Program-made: the position numbers and the translations under genes | Assembly: GCF_015240255.1 (NCBI RefSeq) | Contig: NZ_CP061205.1 | Location: 3,644,501-3,708,500, forward strand | DNA length: 64,000 nt | Direction of reading: 5' to 3' | DNA from: Kordiimonas pumila | GTDB taxonomy: Bacteria > Pseudomonadota > Alphaproteobacteria > Sphingomonadales > Kordiimonadaceae | The notes under the pieces: model-generated | What the model was told of the DNA's origin: nothing | What the model saw: the letters and a program-made list of their open reading frames with translations, nothing else | Database searches by the model: none | Part shown: piece by piece, positions 9,071 through 17,589 of the stretch | Numbering within the stretch: position 1 is the first letter of the stretch | How the letters are laid out: each line of letters opens with the position of its first letter

Positions 9071-10741
9071 ATGAACAGCATGATGGATGTTAAAAGTATA
9101 GCTGTGGACAAAACGAAACGCATGACAGGCGGGGATGCGCTGGTTGCTGGTTTACATCGCTGGGGCGTGGATACAGTATTTGGTGTACCGGGTGTTCAGC
9201 TCGATCAGTTTTTTGATGGTATGCAACGGAACGGCGGTGATATTCGCCTTATTCATACACGCCACGAACAAGGTGCTGCCTATATGGCGCTTGGGTATGC
9301 CATGGTTACTGGCAAACCTGGCATTTGTGCCGTTGTTCCCGGGCCTGGTGTTCTGAACGCTGGCGCGGCGCTTTCTACAGCCTATGCCTGTAATGCCCGT
9401 GTGCTTTGCCTAACAAGCACTGTAAACAGCGCGATGATTGACCGTTATCACGGTGCCCTACACGAAATTAATGATCAGGCTAGCTTGCTACGGAATCTGA
9501 GCAAATGGCATGCGCGCGCCAGCCACGCCAGCCAGATACCAGCACTGCTGGATGAAGCTTTCCGGCAGTTGATGACAGGTCGCCCTCGTCCGGTTTCTCT
9601 TGAAGTGCCACCAGATATTCTAGCGCAAATGGCTATGATACAGTATCCAGATAGTCTGCCGGATATGGTTAACCCGACCGCGGACCCAGAACTGGTCAAA
9701 AAAGCTGCCGAAGTATGTGCAGAAGCGAAAAATCCAATGATCGTAGTTGGCAGCGGCGCGCTTGAAGCCGGTGCGGAAATTAAAGCACTTGCGGAGCTGT
9801 TGCAGGCACCTGTCGTTAGCCGTCATATGGGGCGCGGTATTCTGCGCCAAGATGACCCTTACGCATTGGAAGCCGCTGCTGCCCTGCCACACTGGAAAGA
9901 TGTGGATGTTGTAATAGGTATTGGCACACGCCTGCAACAGTTGCGGGAATGGGGCCATGACGATAATTTAAAAGTTATCCGGATTGACCTTGATCAGGCA
10001 GAAATGAACCGGGTTATCCTACCAACAGTTGGCATATATGCAGACAGCACCACGGGCACAGCGGGCCTGATTGCAGCCTTAAAGCCGGTTAATCCTGTTC
10101 GACCAGATATTACCAAAAAAATTGCTGATATAAAGGCAGAGTTCCGCGCTGAAATTGTGCGTGATATTCAACCACAAATCAGCTTCCTTGATGTGATCCG
10201 AGCTGAAATGGAAGACGACGATGTGTTCGTGGATGAAATGACGCAGGTGGGTTACGCATCTCGCTACGGCCTGCCGATTTACACACCACGCACCTATGTC
10301 AACTCAAGCTATCAGGGCACACTCGGCTATGGTTTTGCCACCGCCCTTGGCGCACAGGTTGGCGCGGGCAAACGGCGGGTGATTTCTGTGAACGGTGATG
10401 GCGGCTTTATGTACACCATGCCAGAACTGGCATCGGCTGTTCTCCATAACATTCCCCTTATTGCCATTGTTTTCAGTGATGGTAATTTTGGTAACGTACG
10501 CCGCATTCAAACCAATGCCTACGGTGGCAGGGTAATTGCCTCCAATCTTCACAACCCTGACTTTGTCGAGCTTGCCAAAAACTTTGGCGCTGTGGGCATT
10601 AAAGCTGAAGGCCCTGAAGGCCTGCGTGCCGCACTTAAGGAAGCAAAAAAAGCAACAGGGCCTGTTATTATTGAAGTGCCCGTAGTGCTGGAAGAAATTG
10701 CATCTCCGTGGAAACACGTTCATGGCAGAAAGGTTCGATAA
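9071..10741 (+). CDS. thiamine diphosphate-dependent enzyme (acetolactate synthase/decarboxylase-like)
   Basis: A 556-residue ThDP enzyme with the PYR, central and PP domains in the usual order. The cofactor-activating glutamate is E66 in TRHEQGAAYMALGYA, and the metal-diphosphate motif begins NGDGGF near residue 441 and ends at SDGNFGNVRR. Family members decarboxylate 2-oxo acids and may ligate the product. The acetolactate synthase fold is shared by benzoylformate decarboxylase and oxalyl-CoA decarboxylase, so the substrate is open. It overlaps or abuts the ArgE-like gene. Next to an aromatic aminotransferase it may decarboxylate an aryl-2-oxo acid to an aldehyde (inference). Confidence 0.85.
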   Translation: MNSMMDVKSIAVDKTKRMTGGDALVAGLHRWGVDTVFGVPGVQLDQFFDGMQRNGGDIRLIHTRHEQGAAYMALGYAMVTGKPGICAVVPGPGVLNAGAALSTAYACNARVLCLTSTVNSAMIDRYHGALHEINDQASLLRNLSKWHARASHASQIPALLDEAFRQLMTGRPRPVSLEVPPDILAQMAMIQYPDSLPDMVNPTADPELVKKAAEVCAEAKNPMIVVGSGALEAGAEIKALAELLQAPVVSRHMGRGILRQDDPYALEAAAALPHWKDVDVVIGIGTRLQQLREWGHDDNLKVIRIDLDQAEMNRVILPTVGIYADSTTGTAGLIAALKPVNPVRPDITKKIADIKAEFRAEIVRDIQPQISFLDVIRAEMEDDDVFVDEMTQVGYASRYGLPIYTPRTYVNSSYQGTLGYGFATALGAQVGAGKRRVISVNGDGGFMYTMPELASAVLHNIPLIAIVFSDGNFGNVRRIQTNAYGGRVIASNLHNPDFVELAKNFGAVGIKAEGPEGLRAALKEAKKATGPVIIEVPVVLEEIASPWKHVHGRKVR

Positions 10742-11933
10742 AGCAGAAATGGCTGTATCACCGAACCAAAGACCTAGTCAGAGTACAACAGATATCCTTC
10801 GTACTCTGATAGGATTTTCAACTGTTAGCCGCGATAGCAACATGGACCTGATTAACTGGGTTCATGATTATCTGGCATCATACGGCGTTACATGCCGGCT
10901 CAGCTATAATGCTGAAAAAACCAAAGCAAACATTTTTGCTACAATAGGTGAAGGCTCAGGCGGTATTGCACTGTCTGGCCACACTGATGTCGTACCCGTT
11001 GATGGGCAAAATTGGTCTACAGATCCATTTAAACTTATCGAAACAGATGGCCGTTTTTATGGACGCGGGACAAGCGACATGAAAGGCTTTATTGCTGTAG
11101 TGCTCTCGAAGGTACCTGCAATGGTAAAGGCACCACTTAAAGAGCCAATCCATCTTGCATTTTCTTTTGATGAGGAGGTTGGCTGCCTTGGTGTGCGGCA
11201 TTTGCTGGATGATATAAAAGAAAGCGGTATCAAGCCCCGTGGCTGTATCATTGGTGAACCAACAAGCATGAAAACCATTATTGGCCATAAAAGCGGCTCG
11301 GTTTATACCTGCAAAGTAAATGGCCTTGAGGTTCATAGCTCCCTTGCGCCGCAAGGTGTGAACTCCATTGAATTTGCTGCAATGATGGTGCTTAAAATAC
11401 GTGAAATTGGCCTACGTCTTAAAGAAACCGAAAAGCGCCATGACGGCTATGAAGTGCCCTACAGCACTATGCAAACCGGCGTTATTGAGGGTGGGTATGC
11501 CAGCAATATTGTACCCGCTGAATGTTCGTTCCGCTTTGACATTCGCAGCCTGCCTTGGACGAACCCAGAAGAAATTGTTACAGAACTTCGTACATATGCC
11601 GAAGAATTTATCTTGCCAGAAATGCGGGAAATTCACCCTAATGCCGCAATAGAAATTGTTCGTAAAGGCGGCGTTCCCGGCTTTGCCATTGCAGAGGATG
11701 CAGAACTCACACGCTATGTTCAGCGCGTTGCCCTGTCGAACACACCACCCGGTTATGTAACCTTTGGGTCAGAAGCTGGCCTGTTTCAAGAAATTAATAT
11801 TCCAGCGGTCATTTGTGGCCCCGGCTCTATTAGTCAAGCTCATAAAGCGGATGAGTTTATTGATCTGACCCAGCTTGCAGCGTGCGAAGCCTTTATCGAT
11901 AGGCTAATCGTCACCCCTTTCATGACAATTTAA
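10722..11933 (+). CDS. M20 deacylase, acetylornithine deacetylase (ArgE)-like
   Basis: A zinc-dependent M20 peptidase/deacylase of about 403 residues. Active-site landmarks are SGHTDVVPVDG (H87, D89), the bridging-metal FDEEVGCLG near residue 150 and GEPTSM near residue 179; the C-terminal CGPGSISQAHKADEF carries the last metal histidine. Two starts are possible: 10722, overlapping the ThDP gene by 20 bases, or 10749, just after its stop at 10741. Neither has a decisive ribosome site. The catabolic rather than biosynthetic neighbourhood suggests removal of an N-acyl or N-formyl group from an amino compound. True arginine biosynthesis is less likely here. Confidence 0.82.
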   Translation: MAERFDKAEMAVSPNQRPSQSTTDILRTLIGFSTVSRDSNMDLINWVHDYLASYGVTCRLSYNAEKTKANIFATIGEGSGGIALSGHTDVVPVDGQNWSTDPFKLIETDGRFYGRGTSDMKGFIAVVLSKVPAMVKAPLKEPIHLAFSFDEEVGCLGVRHLLDDIKESGIKPRGCIIGEPTSMKTIIGHKSGSVYTCKVNGLEVHSSLAPQGVNSIEFAAMMVLKIREIGLRLKETEKRHDGYEVPYSTMQTGVIEGGYASNIVPAECSFRFDIRSLPWTNPEEIVTELRTYAEEFILPEMREIHPNAAIEIVRKGGVPGFAIAEDAELTRYVQRVALSNTPPGYVTFGSEAGLFQEINIPAVICGPGSISQAHKADEFIDLTQLAACEAFIDRLIVTPFMTI

Positions 11934-11956
11934 ACCGGATACACAGCTAAAAAGAA

Positions 11957-11988
11957 AAGCCATTTCCAACACCTGGGAGTGGCTTTTT
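11957..11988 (+). terminator. intrinsic terminator after the ArgE-like gene
   Basis: An 11-base-pair stem with three G-T wobbles and a 7-base loop is followed by five T residues, 23 bases after the ArgE-like stop codon. It should end the ThDP/ArgE transcript. Confidence 0.75.
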
Positions 11989-12000
11989 GTATTTTGCATC

Positions 12001-12031
12001 AAAAAAGCCGCAAGCCATTTCGGCTTGCGGC
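12001..12031 (-). terminator. intrinsic terminator for the minus-strand DJ-1 gene
   Basis: A perfect 10-base-pair stem (GCCGCAAGCC against its complement, 5-base loop) is followed on the minus strand by six T residues. It lies 36 bases beyond the stop at 12067. Confidence 0.85.
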
Positions 12032-12066
12032 GGCGGAGACAATGCACAAAGTATCTCTATAAAATT

Positions 12067-12927
12067 CTAGCTAAAGTTTTCTGCAGCTTTCAGTGCGGCC
12101 TCTCTTACCATTCCATCCAGACCCGTACGGGCTGCTTTCACGGCTGATGCCATTTCCTCACCAGCGCCTTCTGGGCTACCTGCATTAAAAGGTGGTGCCG
12201 GATCATATTCAATAATAAGCTGCGCCCGCTTGGCCTCTTCTTCACCCCTAAGGGCTGCGCCAATAACAAGGCCAAAATCAATACCAGCAGTTACACCGCC
12301 GCCCGTCATACGGTTGCGGTCAATCACAACACGCTCATGCGGCACATGGGTGGCGCCCATAATACTCAAAAGGTCAGCGACCACCCAAAGGGAAGTTGCC
12401 TTATAACCCCGTAGCAAGCCCGCTGCCGCTAGCACTAGGCTACCGGTACAAACACTTGTCACATATTTGGCGCGGCTACCGCGGTCTGCCATAAATGCAA
12501 TAATATCATCATCTTTCATGCAATTAATGGTGCCAACCGTGCCGCCAGGAACAAATAATACATCCACGTCTTTTGGGCAGCCATCAAGTGTCATGGTCGG
12601 TGCTATATCAATGCCCTCAACAGTTTTCACTGGGGTCATATCTTTCCAGACCAGATGTATTTCGCAGCCAAGAATGTTTAAAACAGTGAGAGGGCCAACC
12701 AAATCCAGCAAAACCATCTTGGGGTATATCAGCATGGCTACCACAGGGTCTTTACCCGGAAAGCGATCTCGCATAACAGGCTTGGATGTTTTTGGATTAA
12801 CCTCATGTGCGCCAGCCGGTGATGAACCAGCCACCGCTGAAGCCACCAAACCAGCACCAAATGTTTGCAGAAGCTTTCTACGGTCAATCGCTTCAATAAA
12901 CTTTTCCAGGTCAGAGTTTTTAGTCAT
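12067..12927 (-). CDS. exported DJ-1/PfpI protein, isonitrile hydratase-like (copy 2)
   Basis: A 286-residue paralogue of the protein at 6480. The candidate nucleophile is C160 in TSVCTGSLVLAAAGLLRG, the candidate Asp is D75 in LLDLVGP, and the typical PAPPFNAGSP tail is present. The start at 12927 follows AGGAAAG at good spacing; the frame's earlier ATGs lack a site. An N-terminal DRRKLLQTFGAGLVASAVAG stretch looks like a twin-arginine signal, so both copies appear to be exported. It is directly upstream (on its strand) of its own terminator and shares the gap with the TonB receptor terminator. Two periplasmic copies in one island is unusual. Confidence 0.8.
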   Translation of the reverse strand: MTKNSDLEKFIEAIDRRKLLQTFGAGLVASAVAGSSPAGAHEVNPKTSKPVMRDRFPGKDPVVAMLIYPKMVLLDLVGPLTVLNILGCEIHLVWKDMTPVKTVEGIDIAPTMTLDGCPKDVDVLFVPGGTVGTINCMKDDDIIAFMADRGSRAKYVTSVCTGSLVLAAAGLLRGYKATSLWVVADLLSIMGATHVPHERVVIDRNRMTGGGVTAGIDFGLVIGAALRGEEEAKRAQLIIEYDPAPPFNAGSPEGAGEEMASAVKAARTGLDGMVREAALKAAENFS

Positions 12928-12998
12928 TTTTATAGCTTTCCTATCGTCATGAGCTTTTATCTGCATATGATTTGCCAATCAGCAGATACTTACAACAG

Positions 12999-13031
12999 AA
13001 AAGGCCGCCAACTTTTCAGAAGGCGGCCTTT
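12999..13031 (-). terminator. intrinsic terminator after TonB receptor 1
   Basis: A 10-base-pair stem AAAGGCCGCC/GGCGGCCTTT with a 12-base loop lies 14 bases beyond the receptor stop. On the minus strand the stem runs into a short T-rich tail. Confidence 0.7.
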
Positions 13032-13044
13032 GGGGTTTTACTGT

Positions 13045-15246
13045 CTAGAAATTATAGAGCAGGTTCACGCTTATTTCCCTTGGACGGCCCACATCAAGCA
13101 TGCTTACACCAATAACAGATTCCACTCTGGCAAAGTCCATCCCACCAATGAAATACTCTTTATCAAGCAGATTGGTTGCGGCAAGCGCCAAACTCCATAC
13201 TTCATCTTTAGATGTATATTGCAGGCGCGCGCTCATCAGGCCGTAACCATCTAGCAAAACAGAGTTTGCATCTGTTGATGTTGTTCCCTGTTTGGCGCGG
13301 TAGTCGTAGTTAACACTAGCCAGCATTGAACCTTCACCCACATCAGCTTCATAGGTCGCACCAACAGAATATGTAAATTCAGGTGTACGGAACACACGGC
13401 TATCAACCGTAATGCCTGTAGCTGTTCCAACGTCATCGTACTTGGCGTTAATATAGCCGAATGTACCCCGAAGTTTTAAGTTTTCTGTTACAACGGCCCA
13501 TGCTTCAGCTTCAAAACCTGTACGATGTGAATCACCCACATTCTGAATATATGTAGCAAGGCTAATTGGCTCGAGAGCGGTAAGCTGCTGGTCGGTATAT
13601 TCCATATGGAAGCCAGTGAGGTTCAACCGCACGCGGTTATCAAACAAGTCTGAACGGATACCCGCTTCATAGTTCCATACAGTTTCTGGGTCATACTGAG
13701 TAAAGATCGGTGCACCGCGGTCACCCACATTAATGCCACCACTGCGGAAACCTTTGGTAACCGAAGCATATGTCATCACATCTGGTGTCCACTGGTATTC
13801 AAGCGTTAAACGCGGGGAGAAATTGTCCCAGCTACCTTCGCCGGTACCTTCAAAGCCTGTATTTATGCGGCCACCAACACCAGATTTTTTGTCTTTGCTA
13901 TACCGAATACCAGCCGTTACTGAAAAATTATCTGTTACGTTATAGGTACCTTGGGCAAATGCCGCGTAGCTTTCAACAGTTTGTCGCTGGTATACAGAGC
14001 GTGGCACAGGGTATGTGCCATCAAAAGCAGTGGTAATTTCAGAATCGTCAGTTGGGGTTTCTTTCAGGTAGTAAAGGCCTGTTACAAACTGCAAATCACC
14101 TAGCGTGCCTTCTAGCTGTAACTCTTGTGAAAACTGGTCAATTTTTCTGTTATTGACAATGTCATAGACATTAAAGCCCGTACCATCCCAGTCATTGGCA
14201 GAATACACATCAGCTTCCATATAAGAAGATATGGACTTCACTGTAAATGTTTCAGACAACTCGGCTGTTACAACACCAGACAGGGCGAAGCCATCATAAT
14301 CATAGCCACTTTCATCGCCGCCGTACCGTGTATAACTGTCTGGGCTAACATATCTTTCATCATATATTTCGCCAGTTTTGGCATTATGAACACTGATAAA
14401 AAGGTCGCTTGGGTCAATGAAGTCAACAATGTAAGCGCGACCATTATTATGGGACTTGGTTTTGCTGGCACTGAGATCAACTGTGATAGTGTCTGAAACA
14501 AGTGCACGAAGTTGTAAGCGACCAATCTGGGTATTGTCGTCGCCGTCAGGGCGGTTATCAGCGATATGCTCGATAAAACCCTTACGCTCGAGAGAACCTA
14601 CAGTTACTTTGGCAAATAATTTTTCAGTAAGCGGAATATTGATGCCTGCTTTAATGTCCAACCGGTCAAAACTGCCAACAGTTGCATCTACATAGCCGCC
14701 CAGCTCACCTGTTGGCTGCTTCGTAATATACTGAATAGCACCACCGATAGTGTTTTTACCAAAGAGAGTTCCTTGCGGCCCGCGCAGCACTTCGATGCGC
14801 TCAACATCCAGAATACTCAGAAGAGAGCTGTCACTGCGGCTCATGAAGACACCGTCGACATAAAGGCCTACACCTTGGTCAAATGTAATACCAGAACGAT
14901 CCTGACCAATACCACGAATATAAAAGCCACCGCTGTTTGAACCCGTCAGTGTTTGGCTACCCACCAGAACGTTAGGCACAAAACTGCCAACATCCAGAAG
15001 GGATTCAATATTCATGTTTCTTATGTCGTCAGAAGTCACCGCTGATATGGCGATCGGTGTTTCCTGCAGGTTTTCACTACGCTTTTCAGCCGTTACAATA
15101 ATTTCTTCCAGCACCATGTCAGCCTTGTTGGCTTTTGCTTGCGCTTGCACTGGAGCACTGATGAAGGCACCGGCCTGTACTGCAACTACAGCTATGCCAG
15201 CCATAAGCCGAATGGACCTTATGCTTGAAGCACTTTTACTTTTCAT
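13045..15246 (-). CDS. TonB-dependent outer-membrane receptor 1
   Basis: A 733-residue outer-membrane receptor with a signal peptide ending near PVQAQA, a TonB-box-like LEEIIVTAEKR near residue 46, a plug domain (LRGPQGTLFGKNTIGGAI) and a 22-strand barrel ending in the aromatic YNF signature. It has no STN domain, so it is a transporter rather than a sigma signaller. The start is supported by AGGGAGGA. A 363-base leader upstream carries an operator-like 16-mer shared with other island promoters. It probably imports the island's aromatic substrate rather than iron. This is inferred from context and not shown by sequence. Confidence 0.88.
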   Translation of the reverse strand: MKSKSASSIRSIRLMAGIAVVAVQAGAFISAPVQAQAKANKADMVLEEIIVTAEKRSENLQETPIAISAVTSDDIRNMNIESLLDVGSFVPNVLVGSQTLTGSNSGGFYIRGIGQDRSGITFDQGVGLYVDGVFMSRSDSSLLSILDVERIEVLRGPQGTLFGKNTIGGAIQYITKQPTGELGGYVDATVGSFDRLDIKAGINIPLTEKLFAKVTVGSLERKGFIEHIADNRPDGDDNTQIGRLQLRALVSDTITVDLSASKTKSHNNGRAYIVDFIDPSDLFISVHNAKTGEIYDERYVSPDSYTRYGGDESGYDYDGFALSGVVTAELSETFTVKSISSYMEADVYSANDWDGTGFNVYDIVNNRKIDQFSQELQLEGTLGDLQFVTGLYYLKETPTDDSEITTAFDGTYPVPRSVYQRQTVESYAAFAQGTYNVTDNFSVTAGIRYSKDKKSGVGGRINTGFEGTGEGSWDNFSPRLTLEYQWTPDVMTYASVTKGFRSGGINVGDRGAPIFTQYDPETVWNYEAGIRSDLFDNRVRLNLTGFHMEYTDQQLTALEPISLATYIQNVGDSHRTGFEAEAWAVVTENLKLRGTFGYINAKYDDVGTATGITVDSRVFRTPEFTYSVGATYEADVGEGSMLASVNYDYRAKQGTTSTDANSVLLDGYGLMSARLQYTSKDEVWSLALAATNLLDKEYFIGGMDFARVESVIGVSMLDVGRPREISVNLLYNF

Positions 15247-15609
15247 TGTTATTCCTCCCTAATAACGAGCTCGGCATCTTGGCTAGCCCGCTAATGCTAC
15301 ATCTCGTATTTCAAGTCTCCCAATCAGCATCACAACATAGTAACAATAATTACAAATATTGCAACACTGTTACGCAATACGAGACTATTTCATTGTGTAT
15401 GTCAACTAGTTTAAGAGCGTAAAAAGGGGAATGTCACAAAGTTTCAGTAAGAGAAACTTTGCTAAAGAGATGAGGAAAACCGGGCTTTTCAGAGCTTTTA
15501 TTCATGCTTTAATTGTTTGCCGCAACCACCAGGCCAGCCTGCCTACCAATTATACAGCAACTTTACGGAGAGATATAAAAGCGAGAAGGCCTATAGATAT
15601 AATCAAGCT
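15247..15609. promoter_or_regulatory. receptor leader region with hairpin and operator-like sites
   Basis: This gap holds no credible gene. It contains the operator-like 16-mer at 15369-15384, a partial inverted copy sharing TCTCGTATT at 15302-15310, and a 9-base-pair hairpin CAAAGTTTC/GAAACTTTG at 15437-15461. The hairpin may be the weak end of the IclR transcript coming from 15610. Confidence 0.5.
15369..15384. promoter_or_regulatory. operator-like 16-mer, family 1 copy C (IclR candidate)
   Basis: GTTACGCAATACGAGA lies 123 bases upstream of the TonB receptor 1 start codon. It matches copies at 5038, 8949 and 16436 (consensus GTWACRYAWTAYGAKA). Confidence 0.55.
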
Positions 15610-16362
15610 TTACGGCTTAAGAGAAGAGACTGCGCCCTCTGCATATTCAGCCTGAATGCTCTCGGCAACACCCTTAACCATTTCAAGCAACGATGTTTCA
15701 GGTTCAGGTAACAACAATGAAGAAGAAAGTATTATACCGACTGTAGACGCAATTAACCCGTCTGGTTCAAAGATAGGCGCGGCTATACCGCCTAAGCCAT
15801 TTCCTCTTGCATTTGCTTCAAAATCAACACCATATTTTTTGATGTTATCTATAACACGCGGCGGTACAGGCTTCTGGTTTTCATAATAATATATCAACCG
15901 CGCAGCAGGAGAACTTGGTAAACTTAGAACGGTGCCCGGATGCACCATAATACCCGGCTCAAACTGGCTTGGAACCGAGGATACAACCATTGCACCACCA
16001 CGTGTTGGTGTTGCCAGCAAAGCTGTATGACCAGTTTGCTGACATAAATCAGTAAGGTACGGGCGCGATATTTCCACGATATTGCTGCGATAAACCGCAG
16101 CTCTGCCAAACTTCAACAGTTTACGACCAAAAACATAACCTTCCCCTTCACGGGCTCTGTCGACAAGGCCCAAATGTGTTAGGGTTTGTAAATGCCTTGA
16201 AACACGGGCTTTCGTCATACCAAGCTGACGCGCCAAATCCGTTACTCTAACAGCGCCAGTGGCCTCGGTTAACACTTCCAGTATCTGAACTGTCACCTCA
16301 ACACTTTTCACCGTCGAAGACGTCTTTACTACGTGTTCATCTGTAACTGATGATTTTACCAT
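15610..16362 (-). CDS. IclR-family transcriptional regulator 1
   Basis: A 250-residue IclR regulator. The N-terminal winged helix-turn-helix spans roughly residues 20-85, with VTDLARQLGMTKARVSRHLQ carrying the recognition helix. The C-terminal effector domain follows, with LLATPTRGGAMVVSS and GLGGIAAPIFEPDG typical of ligand pockets for aromatic or small organic acids. An operator-like 16-mer lies in its own upstream gap at 16436, suggesting autoregulation. The same motif at three other promoters of the island makes it the likely local regulator. A paralogue lies at 24040. Confidence 0.87.
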   Translation of the reverse strand: MVKSSVTDEHVVKTSSTVKSVEVTVQILEVLTEATGAVRVTDLARQLGMTKARVSRHLQTLTHLGLVDRAREGEGYVFGRKLLKFGRAAVYRSNIVEISRPYLTDLCQQTGHTALLATPTRGGAMVVSSVPSQFEPGIMVHPGTVLSLPSSPAARLIYYYENQKPVPPRVIDNIKKYGVDFEANARGNGLGGIAAPIFEPDGLIASTVGIILSSSLLLPEPETSLLEMVKGVAESIQAEYAEGAVSSLKP

Positions 16363-16435
16363 TTTGATATGAACCTAACCCACTTTATTGTTTCTCGTGC
16401 AGGGCATAGCATAAAGATCAAATAGTGATAAGCAA

Positions 16436-16451
16436 TATCATAATACGTTAC
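16436..16451. promoter_or_regulatory. operator-like 16-mer, family 1 copy D (IclR candidate)
   Basis: On the minus strand it reads GTAACGTATTATGATA. It lies 74 bases upstream of IclR 1 and just downstream of the extradiol dioxygenase gene on the same strand. Confidence 0.55.
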
Positions 16452-16477
16452 AGACTAAAAAAGCCGCTAGAATAACG

Positions 16478-17503
16478 TTAAGCTTGCCAGTAAGTAAATG
16501 CACACGAAGACCCCGTGCCACCTTCGGTCCTGTACAGGCACTGATAATCAACTACTGTCATGTCAAGGCCTACAGTATCCATAACAGCAGACGTTGCTAT
16601 CCAGCTTTTACATTCAGATGTACCCGCCATCAATTCCTTTTGCGGTATTGACTTAAGCGTTTCTGCATCATGCTTTTTCATTGCATCTAAAAACATGTGG
16701 TCCCACTCTTTATCAACCACAAAATGCGTTAGCCCGCCTGTGGTGAGAACGGCAACCCTTTTATCTGTATCCCAAGCTTGAATTGCTTTTGCCACGGCAA
16801 CCCCAAAATCATAACACCTACTTGCCGTTGGACTATTCTCATAATACCAGCAATTCACATCAACAGGTACATGTTGCACAACATGATCACGCATAATATT
16901 TTTATATAAAAAACCATAAGCATGGGGCATCCCATAAAGCAGGGAATGATCACCTTTAACTGTTGGCTTTTCATGGCATAAGGTTACATCGAAACCGCTT
17001 TCCTTTACCAGATGGCCCGCTATGTGAAGGCCGAGTTCCCGGTTACCAGGGTACACAGTGTGTTCCGCCGGCAAATGCCCGTGGTCAGCAAGTTCAATAC
17101 CAATAGGAAGGCGTTTGTTTTGCTCTGGCGTGCGCGGTAAATTTTCAATCGTTTCTGAAGCAATGACTGCAAATGTTGGGATCATGCCTGAAAAAATTTC
17201 ATGCTGGTCATTACCAATAATCACCACAACATCCGGGGCAGCCTCGACAAATATTTCATGCAGGCGGTCCATAGCTAAAAAGCTTTTGCGCAAGGCCTCT
17301 TCTCTGGTTTCCATGCCAAGCAATGCGCCCAGGTTCTCAGCCTCCCGCATCTTTTCAAGCTCTTTGTATTTTAGCTTTTCCCCCTTAAACCAAAGCGGGA
17401 TTCCATCCTGCCGATCACGGTCGGCCCTCAAATCCCAGTCTTTTGCGAGTGTATGAAGTTGCGGTGTGTGTGCACATCCAATTCCAAGTACTATTTCGGC
17501 CAT
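16478..17503 (-). CDS. LigB-type (class III) extradiol ring-cleavage dioxygenase
   Basis: A 341-residue protein of the LigB/AmnB/MEMO-like superfamily, whose enzymes use Fe(II) and oxygen to open catechol-type or aminophenol-type rings. The expected iron ligand H12 is in GIGCAHTPQ. The FVEAAPDVVVIIGNDQHEIF strand-turn and LTTGGLTHF near the C-terminal third fit the fold. The ribosome site AGGAGGG fixes the start at 17503. It is divergent from the first FAH-family gene, and a MarR-type operator candidate lies between them. Neighbouring RidA, aldehyde dehydrogenase and ACMSD-like genes recall 2-aminophenol or hydroxyanthranilate routes, but the substrate could equally be a protocatechuate-type acid. 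Confidence 0.82.
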   Translation of the reverse strand: MAEIVLGIGCAHTPQLHTLAKDWDLRADRDRQDGIPLWFKGEKLKYKELEKMREAENLGALLGMETREEALRKSFLAMDRLHEIFVEAAPDVVVIIGNDQHEIFSGMIPTFAVIASETIENLPRTPEQNKRLPIGIELADHGHLPAEHTVYPGNRELGLHIAGHLVKESGFDVTLCHEKPTVKGDHSLLYGMPHAYGFLYKNIMRDHVVQHVPVDVNCWYYENSPTASRCYDFGVAVAKAIQAWDTDKRVAVLTTGGLTHFVVDKEWDHMFLDAMKKHDAETLKSIPQKELMAGTSECKSWIATSAVMDTVGLDMTVVDYQCLYRTEGGTGSSCAFTYWQA

Positions 17504-17520
17504 TTTAGCCCTCCTAATTA

Positions 17521-17534
17521 GTTGACTAATCAAT
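17521..17534. promoter_or_regulatory. MarR-type operator candidate, copy 2
   Basis: GTTGACTAATCAAT is a near-perfect inverted repeat in the 86-base gap between the divergent dioxygenase and FAH-family genes. Matching copies are at 3064 and 22097. Confidence 0.6.
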
Positions 17535-17589
17535 TATATGAATTATTCCTAAGGCAACACACCCGTGGGTGACACTGAAAGGAATGATT

